This document shows, in pieces, positions 54,870 through 64,000 of a DNA stretch of 64,000 nt (within the stretch, counting starts at the first letter, position 1; every line of letters starts with the position of its first letter). The notes beneath the pieces are model-generated. The model was not told the DNA's origin and made no database searches. It saw only the letters and a program-made list of their open reading frames with translations. A program made the translations under genes and the position numbers. The stretch spans positions 25,266,371 to 25,330,370 of the forward strand of contig JAAALK010000285.1 in NCBI GenBank assembly GCA_019279435.1. The letters are read 5' to 3'. The DNA comes from Zizania palustris. Taxonomy: Eukaryota; Streptophyta; Magnoliopsida; Poales; Poaceae.

Positions 54870-57634
54870 AATCCAAACATTCTCCAGTCCCCGATCCTAC
54901 ACAATCAGTGGTTGTAAGGGGGAGCAAATGGTCCGGCACCAGGTTTAGCAAAAGAACTAAACCAGTGTCGAGCCATCTGCTCAAAAGACGGAAAGCAGAA
55001 ATCATCATAAGTATCCGGACAAAAACGCGGCTCAAAGCGCGGTCCACGGTTCTACCTACAATCTTGGCCACTAGGTCCAGGACAGTAACCAAAATGGCCT
55101 GGAGCTCTACCGGAATGAACACCACCATCTGGAGCACGAGCATGAAAGTCGTCTCCTCTACCACCACCTACACGACGCGGCCTAGCCTCCAGCCTCTCCC
55201 CGCATCGAGGAACTCTCAGTCTACTGCCCTGCTAGAAGAACTTCTCTTGGCCACCACGAGCTCTCTCTGCGCTCTCAACCCGCTTCCTCCTGAAGTAAAA
55301 CTCCGCAAGATGTCTGTCTCTCTGACAAAACTCACAGTGGTAAGTAGGCTTCTTGGTATGTGGTTGAGGCTTGGGGTTCTTGGGCTTAGTGGTGTTTGGT
55401 GTAGTCTTCTTGGTGTGAGAGGGTCCAAGAAGAGTGTCAAGAGAAGTGCGGAGGTGTTTGGGATTTGGAACCCAGATGGGCTTCTTGGGTGGATCTTTGG
55501 GCTGTTCTTGGAACACTCCATCCTTGGGATGACTAGCCTGGAAAGACTCAGTGGAGTGAGTCTTGGGGTATTTCTGTTCAGGAGTCATTTTACTCCACTC
55601 CACTGCCCGGCTAATAGCACTCTCAAAATCAGCTTTGGTGTAGGTGTAGCCTACCCCAAACCCATCGTGCCTCTTAAACTACTGGATCATCATGCCAAGC
55701 TGTGGCTCTCTGGCACTCACCCAACTCAGGATTGAACGGAGGTAAAAGTTCTCATTTTGGGCATCAGCTAGCTTCTCTCTCAAGGAAGCTAGAACATCCA
55801 CCTGAGACAAGCAGGTCTCACACTCTCTATCAACCTAGACAGACTTCTTGGCTTTCAGCTTAATCAATTCCAATCTAAGAGACAGGCAGTTCTCACAGAC
55901 AGTGGGTGGAACTGACAGTGTCTCAAGCTCTAGCCTAGTCTACCCCAGCTCAGCTCTAACTCTCTCCAATTCGCTCAAATGCTCATCACCCTTAGCTTTC
56001 AGCTCAGCTAAACTAGCTAGATGCGATGGGCAATCAGCACAGGGCACGACGACAGTGGCATGAGCATCTTTCAGCTCCAGCTGAGCGCTTTCAAGCTCAA
56101 TGGCCAAAGCGTCCCTCTCATCAACCCTTTCTGTGTACCTGGACTTTAGAGTCATCAGGTCACACAGAAGCACCTCACACTTTGGGCACTCACTGCTATC
56201 ACCCAAGCAAGGGGAATGAGATAGACTCTCAATTCTGATGTTGGCCACGGCAAGCTCACTCTCAAGTTCATTAATCCTCATCTTAGCTCCTCTAAGCAGT
56301 TTTTCCTGATATTTTAACTCCTGACGATTACTTTCAAGTAAATCAACGATTTCACATTCATAGGATGACACCTTTTCATTGTCGTCGTCGTCAGAGTCAT
56401 CGGAGGAGCCCTTCTCATCCTTATCCCCAAGAGCCATTAAGCAGAAGCTCTTGCGGGATCTTCGGCGTTGATGTGAGTGGCTCTTCGGTCTATCCCCGAA
56501 GGCCATGAAGCAAAGGCCTGCCGGATCGTTCTTGTCCTTCCCCTTCCTGATGACAATCTCCTCATCGCTTGAGCTCGATGAAGAGGAAGAAGACGTGGAC
56601 CGCTTGGAATAGCTCTTCTCCATCTCAGCGAAGAAGGCCTTGTCACGCTTCTTGTTCTCACGCCGGTAGTCCTTCAGGGCCATTGTGAAGGAAGAGCTGT
56701 CGTGCTTGCCGGAGTCGTAGAAGCCTCCACCGGTGCCCTTCTTGTGACCAGTGCGCTTGGGGCAGTCGGCAATGAAGTGACCTGGATCTCCACACTCAAA
56801 GCACCCGGATTTCGTGCCGTGTCTTTTGAACATTCTTTTGTCATAAACACGATGCACCCAGTTGTTAAAAATACATAGGTCATCATCTCCTAACGACTCG
56901 AGCTAGTCCTCAGTGATAGACATCAAGGAGAACCCAGCACAACTCATAGAAGAGGGGTCAGCAGAAGGTGTAGCAAGGGCCAAGGTATTTGATCCAGAAC
57001 CAGTGAGATTTGATCTCAACTTGGTATCAACCTCAGTGGCCTTCAGCTTGCTAAACAACTCAGAAATTGTCAAGGTATCATAAGATGTGCTCTCAATGAT
57101 AGAGGATACCTTGATTTCCCGGATCTTAGGGTCCAAGGTATGGAGAACCTTGAGCGCCTGCTCATGATCTGATACTAACTAAACACCCTCAGCCTTGTTG
57201 TCCTGAAGCTTGTTTATGATCGATTGAAAACGACCAAACAACGCTTCAACAGATTCACCCGGCTTCTGTGTGAAATTCTCATATTCACGTCGGTAGGTCT
57301 AATAGAGCCAAGCCTTGACCTAGGCTGTCCCCTCATGGTGTGCCTGGAGGGTAGCATAGATCTCTCTCGCAGTGGTGAGATGGCTCACACGCTCAAATTC
57401 AGTCGAACCTAAACCAAAAAACAAAATATTCACCGCTTTGTTGTTGTTCTGATGCTGGGCAATAATATCTGGAGAATTACGCTCAGCAACAGGCAACAAT
57501 GTGAAAGTAGCGTGAATACAAATGTCCCAGATGTCCGAGCTTTGGCTCATGAGATAGGCTCGCATGCGAGTCTTCCAATAATTATAGCCATAAGCTTCCA
57601 AGGACGGGACCTTTCCTGGAGACGTCATGATCAC
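54870..57634 (-). pseudogene. Gag of element D, broken
   Basis: It starts at the ATG at 57634. Pieces: copia gag domain (57634-57320, ILFFGLGSTEFERVSHL); middle (57136-56903, KIREIKVSSIIESTSYDTL); CCHC knuckle and coil (56857-55940, CFECGDPGHFIADC); second knuckle region (55603-55232, CEFCQRDRHLAEFY, with the final Cys replaced by Tyr). Stops at 57320-57322, 57299-57301, 57179-57181 and 56903-56905 read TAG at positions where Gln is expected from element B. Further breaks lie between 55930 and 54870. Confidence 0.9.
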
Positions 57635-57675
57635 TACTGGGTTTTAGAACCAGTTAAGGTATGGAAAAACCCTAA

Positions 57676-57691
57676 CCAGGCTCTAATACCA
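57676..57691 (-). other. Primer binding site of element D
   Basis: TGGTATTAGAGCCTGG on the minus strand, 2 nt from the LTR. It is the Met-tRNA type with one C-to-T change from TGGTATCAGAGC. Confidence 0.88.
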
Positions 57692-57693
57692 CT

Positions 57694-59980
57694 TGTAGGA
57701 CCGAAAGTAGCGACCAGAGGGGGGTGAATGAGCGCCTAAAAAATTCTTTCGAATCAATGGCCTGCTCCCAACACCCAACGCACCTCAACAGACTTAGCAA
57801 AGAAGGGTGAACAGATCAACAGAGTCTCAAAAGATCTAGCCTAACAACAACCGGTGTCTTAATCGAAAAGACACCAACACAATGCTAAAAAGCAGATTAA
57901 CAAAGTATTTAAAACATGGGCAGATCAAGGTTCACAAAAATAACTCATCACAATATTTTAATCAGAGTGCACATAAAAACGAGAAGTCTTACTGTTCAGA
58001 GTTGTCTCCTGTTAGATACTTGTCGAAGCCTGTGAACCGTGCGGAGTATGATGTTGTCGGATCCTGTTCGAAGTATGTACTGTCGAAGCTTGTATAGAAC
58101 GTGCCGAAGCCTGCTTCGAAGTTGACGTGCGAAGGCTGACGGTGTCGAAGCTAGTTCGGAGTGGTCATGCGAAGCCCGACTCTTCGCAGTGTATACTCCG
58201 AAGAGCAGAAATGAAGTGATAGTGAAGAGTGCTCAAGCGAAGTCAGCAATTAAACAAACACCTTCGAACAAACCAAAACTCTGAACCGGAAAGCACAAAA
58301 ATCGAATTTACTCAAAAATTACAGAAGCTGTCAGAGCTACAGCAACACAGGCTTCGCTTTCTAAGATTTTCTTCGAACACGTGTAAGCTGAGGACTTCGA
58401 CTCAACCATTACTTCGCTTGCGGAGCAAAAGGAGTTTGAAGCCAATAGCGAAGCTTACACAGAAAAATCACGAAAGCACTGCCGAAGCTTGTATTCCGAA
58501 GTACCTTCGCACAGAGCAAATAATCCTGACGCAACAAAAAGTACTTCTTGAGTCAAGGACTTCGTGCGAAGTGTAGAAGCAACTCCGATAGTGGTAAAGA
58601 CTAGAGACAGGCTCCGCTGCAAAGCTTCGAAAGGCAGAGCGAAGCTAGCTTCGACCAGGAAAAACAACACTGTTGCAGTCAAAAAAACTGTAGCCTGCGA
58701 AGCTACAAGTGCTGGCTACTCTAGGTACTCAACATCTCTGTGCCTAGAAAATATAGGCCTAGTGCAAGAAACTGTGCTGCTTGCAAAAAGACAAAAGCTA
58801 GAGCCTAGGCTAAGCTAGACAGCATGCATGCCGCAACACAAAATAGACCTAGGCACATAGGAAAATAATATCCAGCCGATCAGGATTGCAACTGAGTCAA
58901 TAGAATAATGCAAGAACTCTAGACTAGTACTAGTCTGCATAGAAAGCAACAAACTGCACATCAGTGCTACCTCTGGAAACTAGCTCCTATGCAATGAACA
59001 ACCAGAGGACCTCCTGCAGTCTACGAACACAGAGAAGAAATCTTAAAGAAAACTAGCTGCCAGAACTAAAACATTTTTCTGATAGAGAGATGATCCCTTC
59101 GCAGAAACAGATGGGAGAACAACGCTGTAGCAAAACTTGTAGCAATCGCAACCACAAGAATAAGGCACGCAAAGCGATGCAATAGTAAATAAAAACACAG
59201 CGAAACTCGATGGTCGGGAAACAAAAGACCTGATTAAGTGATCTCTCGGTGCATGCACGAAGGAACACAGTGGCGGCGGTGATGAACAAGCACCAGGAGG
59301 AAGAAACCAAAAAGTGACCCAATCTCTTTGATTAGAAAAGTAATTTCAGAAAGGGTAACCCTAACCCTAAGGATTGGGGCCCTATTTATAGGCAGCACAA
59401 TAGCATAGGAATATTCCAATAGACCCTTAGGGTTTTTTATAGACGCTAAAATAAATGGAAAAGACCAAACTGCCCTTAGGATATTTTTACAGACTCAACT
59501 GACTGAATGTGGGCCTAAGGACAAAATAGTAAACTCCTATTTACATATGACTTATCCGGAAGCGGAGCTTTCGTAGCGACTACAGCTTCGCCTCTGAACA
59601 GTCCGATCCAAGATCAGAGGTCGTCAGTTATGCGCCGAAACTCACAAAGAGTCCACCGACTTTGCACTAGATACCCGGATTGGGCCGGCCCGATTCCGCA
59701 GCTCTCTCAGCCCAGGCAATCGCTCGCCGCCCGTGTACCTGAGTCAATCCTGGTCAACAGCCCAGTGGATCCTCTGCTGCTCCTAGCCCATGTACCCGGA
59801 TTGGGCCAGCCCGACTTCGCGGCCCCTTTGCCCGATTGTCGCTCGCTGCCCGTGTACCTGAGTCATAAGTGGCCCAGACGCAGTAGGTCTTCTCCTCTTT
59901 TCAGTCTTCTTTGACTACCGTTGACAATAACTCATCACATCTCGAGCCATGAGGCCCACGCTCTTCAGCATGGCTCCTCA
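57694..59980 (-). repeat. 5' LTR of element D, 2287 bp
   Basis: Matches 48058-50341. Its TATA box lies at 59391-59382. Both ends (TGAGGAGCC / GGTCCTACA) are intact. Confidence 0.93.
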
Positions 59981-59985
59981 GTTTT

Positions 59986-61685
59986 TGAAGCACATTTCAA
60001 TAATAAGTCATCAGCTGATTAGACAACATCAATAATTTGATTCAATATTTAGAGGCTAAATTTGATTTCAATCAAACTGCATTAAAAGCAGTACTGACCT
60101 GGGACAATTTTTGAAACCATCCAAAACCAAAATTAACTCAAAATCTCGCACGACAAAATGTTGAATAGAAACTCACATCTCAAATGTTCAGAGAAACATA
60201 TCTGAATCTATTGGATATCAAGAAACACATACAGCACTGCAAGACAAATTAATTCATGAAAAATCTTGGTAGTACTCCAGATGTTCATGATATGGACCAT
60301 AAGTGCTCTGATCTCTTTTACAAGTTCAACTCAGTAAAGTAGAATTGAAACCAGAAACTTAACAGAAAAATAAACATCAGCAGGAGTATTGATGGAATTC
60401 AAACAATGAAGTAGTGATGATACAATTCTGAAACAAAGAGATAATCAGTCCACAATTTTGATGAATCAAAATAACTCTAACCAATAAACTTAAAATTAGT
60501 TTAGACCACTCAAATATAGGAAAAACAACCTGGGTTAGATGATGAAAAATAGCAAAAACATTTCATCAAACATGTACAGGGCTAAACCAAAAACTGAAAC
60601 AATTTCTCTAGAGTATTTTTCAAAGTTGTGGTGCCTCTTTTGATAGGCAATAAGATCAAGAAGATATTGCAAAAATCACTTGTAACTTTCAAAAATGGAT
60701 TATTGAAAACATCCACGAAAAAAGTTATATAGACTTCAACAACAAGTTCTGCACAAAAATCACCAGAAAATAGCTCTCAAAATTGAATCCAGTCACAAAA
60801 GCTAACCTGTTATAAATCTTGTGTCACTGCACTATTGCTCTTGCCGGCCGGATGGTGAATGGGAATGCAGTTTGATGCAAAGCAGCAAAAATATAGCAGA
60901 AATTTATGAATTGGATATTTTTGGTTCAGCCAAAAGAACAAACACCTGCCCATGGATATGGTCCTCTATTTATAGGCCAACCATGGGGGTATTTTCTGAA
61001 AAGAACCCTCTAGAATTAAAATATTACACCAAGGTCCTATACCTTGTAATATATTTTCAGAATTAAGAAATTCTGAAAAAATATACCAAAGGAGTACAAT
61101 TTCTCTAGACACTTACTAAAATTAATCCTAGTTTATTACACAAAGACTCAACACTAAAAAGGACTCATAACTATTGAAATTAACAAAACTAGATTTGCGA
61201 CGGTTTTCAGCAAAAACGGACAAAGCCTCTCAACTCTTTGGCTCGTGACACCGCTTTGCGACTCTGAGCGCCAGCAAGCCACTTCCACTCTCGATCCCCT
61301 CGAGCCACCTGAATGCTTGCCCTGGCCTCCCTCTCGCAGACCCAGTCATCACGCCGTTGCTTTCATCCGTCCGTCCAAGTCTTGCTCGGTCTCTTCGTGC
61401 ACTCTTGAGATCTTCTCCAACTTGCCTGACCTCCTTGATGCTCCGGCATCGAAATCCTCGCTTGACCCTTGGTCACTCACCATCGACAGTTGGTCAGCAT
61501 CTCCACCCTGCACATCCTAGACAAGCCAAAACAAAAACGCGACGCACCATCGAAACCCTCGCCACTCAATCCTCACTTTTACATCGAACCCTTCGATGCA
61601 CACAACCCTTCACTAACACACTCACTCGATCACTCATCCTTGTCAATCACTCATCATCCAGACATAAACCATCCTTTGTTTCACA
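59986..61685 (-). repeat. 3' LTR of element E, right part
   Basis: On the minus strand the LTR starts TGTGAAACAAAGGATGG at 61685. With 46799-48057 it makes an LTR of about 2959 bp. A TATA box (CTATAAATAG, 60975-60966) is followed by AGGACCATATCC. The rest is non-coding and AT-rich. Confidence 0.85.
60966..60975 (-). promoter_or_regulatory. TATA box of LTR E
   Basis: CTATAAATAG on the minus strand. The downstream LTR part is displaced by element D, so this copy of the promoter is separated from its normal leader. Confidence 0.55.
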
Positions 61686-62900
61686 ATCTCCCCCTTGATG
61701 AGTGCATTGACAACCCCAAGCAAAAACTTGATGAAGAATCCAAGTTAAGCGCACAAGTGACCATAAAAACTCATAAAAGAGCAAAACATGTCACTTGGTA
61801 AAATATATCCCTCTTGGGAAAAATCCTTATGCAAAGCAAGGCCAAAAGCATCAAAAGCATTTTAATGCAACATGAAAATCATTACTCCCCCTTAACCAAG
61901 CAATCATCCAAAAGCCTCCAAAAGCATCATGTAAACCATTTCTCCCTCTTTGACAATGCAGGCATCAAGGAGATAAAAAGATGAAAAGAGGGGAATGAGG
62001 GTAAAGTAGAGATGTGAGCTTCTAAAACATGAGCAACTGCAATTACAGTACAAACAATCATTTGCCTTGATTATTGTCTAAAAGTACTGAATGACACACT
62101 TAGATGAATACCATATAAACAAAAGGCATTAGCAAGCATTTTTAGATTTTAGCAATTAAAAGCAACACCACTCAGACTAGCATACTAGACATGTCAAGGC
62201 ATGAGATGCAAAAGCTATCCAAATACTAACCAGATAAGCGTATCCCACTTCAAGGTGCTTCAGCAAACATGATATGTAATGAATTTTAACTTTTCATTTT
62301 TGTGTCAGGGGTTATTTGCATGTCAACCTTGTGCTAACTGACCAAGACAAGCCTAGGTCAAGCAAAAGACCATCGTAAGCTTAAAGCATTGATCTCGGTA
62401 TACACTTCAATGTCATGGTTCATACCAAAGTGCTATGGTAAGTAGTCCAGAAAAAAGTAGTGCGACAAAGCAAACCCACCTAGATCTTTTCAATTTTAGC
62501 ACACAACTGCATGAATATCATTCATTTCCATTTTCATTTTCATTTTCATTCATTTTTCATTTTCCTTCATTTTTGATGAAATCAAGTTGCGTATTAGCAA
62601 CCAAGTAAAAAGGAACTAGCTATCAGGTGTGTAAAAGATAGTTAAATCACTCAACCCATTCAAGCTAGTTTCTAGACTAAGCAGTGAGATCGTTTTCAAA
62701 TTTTCACAAATAAAAGCCATGCTCATGACACTTATCAGATGAAGACATGCCAAGTACAGTCAACAGTATTAAAGACAATACTACAAAGGCATAACAAAGC
62801 ATGTACTTGTAAAAACAATTAATCATATGACATAAGCTCATGCAATGCTACACAACTCCCCCTCAAAACATGCTAGAAGATCTCGAATGCTCAGTGAGAG
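61686..62900 (-). other. Non-coding region of element E next to its 3' LTR
   Basis: It corresponds to 25773-26944 of element B in length and order. There is a polypurine tract at the LTR (minus strand AAGGGGGAGAT, 61686-61696), and more near 61887 and 62856. The text around 62310-62440 is shared with B at 26390-26530. At 62875-62900 it passes straight into the end of gag: no pol lies between. A TTTTCA microsatellite is at 62522-62570. Confidence 0.75.
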
Positions 62901-62930
62901 GGTGAGTTAAAATTGTTTTGGAATCTAGCA

Positions 62931-64000
62931 TCACAAAACTCGAGAACCAGGTAAAGTAGTAGACTGACCATGCGCCAGATATGAACCATAATAAAAAGTG
63001 CGAGGTCTACCTACAAAGCGCGAACCTGGAAAACGACGAGGTCTCCAAACCTGTCGAGCATCAAAGCCTCTTACATGTGGTCTATCGCCATATGAAGCAT
63101 GGTGTACACCACGAGGGGCAAAATCACTCACAAAACCATAGGGAGCCTCAAAATCAGAGTAAGAGTGAAAAGCAGACTCATGCATACCTAAAGATGGGTA
63201 ATGCATGTCCTGAAAGCTCATAGCAAAAGACCGTCACTCATCCCTAATACGACGAAAGCAAAACCCAACCAAATGACCCACCCGATGACAATAGGATTTG
63301 TGATACACTCTCTTGGGTGTGTGAGCATGGGTCTCAAGTGAAAATCTCACAGTCTTCTTAGGTTTTTGGTGAGGAGGTTCATCTGGTGAACGAAGAGCTT
63401 TATTTGTGGGTTAGGTAGGATTCTTGGCTTTTTGATTGGTGTCTAACTGGGCTCTCTCTTTCTCAAGGGTATTGGGAGGAGTGAACACAATTTCGCTCAA
63501 AGTGTTTGGAGAAGTTCTCTCATAACCCAACCCGAAAGCTAACTCTGCCCTATCAGCACATATTTTGGTTTTAGCCAAAAGCATATCCATCCTACCCTTT
63601 GCTTCAGTGCATTTTTCTACCATGGAGAGAAGGTAATCATTCTCACATTTTAATTTTTCCACTTGCTCTCTAGCAAAGCTGAGTTGATCATTAAGGGTGA
63701 TGCAGGTGGGACACGTCGGCTGCACATCCTTAGAACACTCAACACTCTCCAATCTAGCCTTAAGTTCATCAACATGCATATCTCTATAATGACCGCAGGA
63801 CTAGACTCCATCAACAAAAGCTGCTTTTCAGTTAATTCAAGTTTTTCAACAGCTTGAGCATGTGTAAAACGCAGCTGAGCAAGTTCATTCATGACAGTAA
63901 GACATGACTCACAATCGGCTTCATCAGACTTAGATTTCAAAATTTCAAGTTCAGTGGAAATAGTTTCAAGTCTGAGTTTTAATTATTTTCGTTCTTTAGC
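62931..64000 (-). pseudogene. Gag C-terminal half of element E, broken, runs off the window
   Basis: On the minus strand: coiled coil (NELAQLRFTHAQAVEKLEL, 63890) and a second coil segment (CPTCITLNDQLSFAREQVEK, 63700). An uninterrupted passage (CADRAELAFGLGYER, 63550) follows, at the point where element B has lost a base. Then comes a Pro/Lys stretch, a second knuckle lacking its first Cys (KSYCHRVGHLVGFC) and the tail (SLGMHES, GRPRTFYYGSY). Breaks: a shift near 63790, a stop near 63412 and a TGA near 63235. Pol is absent downstream. Confidence 0.85.

Larger units (their letters stand above)
48053..59985 (-). mobile_element. Element D: complete but decayed Sirevirus-type copia element, GTTTT duplication
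   Basis: LTRs are at 48058-50341 (3') and 57694-59980 (5'), with GTTTT on both sides (48053-48057, 59981-59985). The element is 11,923 bp. In the first 240 bp the two LTRs differ at about 8 sites, near 3%. It has a primer site, a gag with knuckle motifs, all pol domains and several polypurine tracts, but gag and pol are broken many times. It inserted into the LTR of element E. Confidence 0.95.

Overview
The window is transposon DNA of a plant nuclear genome, most likely a large-genome grass. Long-LTR Ty3/gypsy chromovirus (Tekay-type) elements, Tat/Grande-type gypsy elements and Sirevirus-type Ty1/copia elements are inserted into one another, with CACTA, MULE and hAT remnants between them. 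I found no host gene, rRNA or tRNA gene. The species cannot be named from the sequence. A run of 100 Ns at 35667-35766 is an assembly gap, so order and distance across it are not guaranteed.

Left block (1-15299). Positions 1-2895 hold a minus-strand Tat-like gypsy gag remnant, its primer binding site and a 1.4-kb LTR. The other side of that LTR (2896-4603) carries a 60-bp tandem array and an integrase end. A 3.7-kb Tekay-like LTR follows (4604-8338). After it come two CACTA termini, a decayed MULE transposase with a recognisable promoter and intron, a Sirevirus pol scrap with an LTR, and another CACTA end.

Middle block (15300-35666). A plus-strand Tekay-like LTR carries a 579-bp hAT MITE and is cut by element C. 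C is a minus-strand element with a 4.15-kb LTR whose only gene is a small zinc-knuckle gag-like frame. That frame is split by Sirevirus B (23791-34620; LTRs 1982 bp each, target duplication CGATC). B is very young: I saw one LTR difference. It has a full-length pol frame, yet its gag is divided by a one-base shift and a TAG.

Right block (35767-64000). Element K (Grande-like, plus strand) has its integrase end, a 36-bp tandem array, a spliced antisense gene with its own TATA box, and a 3' LTR ending at 42088. K sits in the LTR of a decayed Tekay-like element G, which also holds a solo Sirevirus-type LTR (L, duplication ACAGG). G's reverse transcriptase is cut by element E, a Sirevirus lacking pol. 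E's LTR is cut by element D, a complete but decayed Sirevirus (48058-59980, duplication GTTTT). The order of insertion there is G, then E, then D; K and L also entered G.

In each autonomous element gag forms the particle, protease matures it, reverse transcriptase/RNase H copies the RNA from a tRNA primer, and integrase inserts the DNA. In this window only B retains an uninterrupted pol. C and E lack pol and would depend on enzymes supplied in trans.
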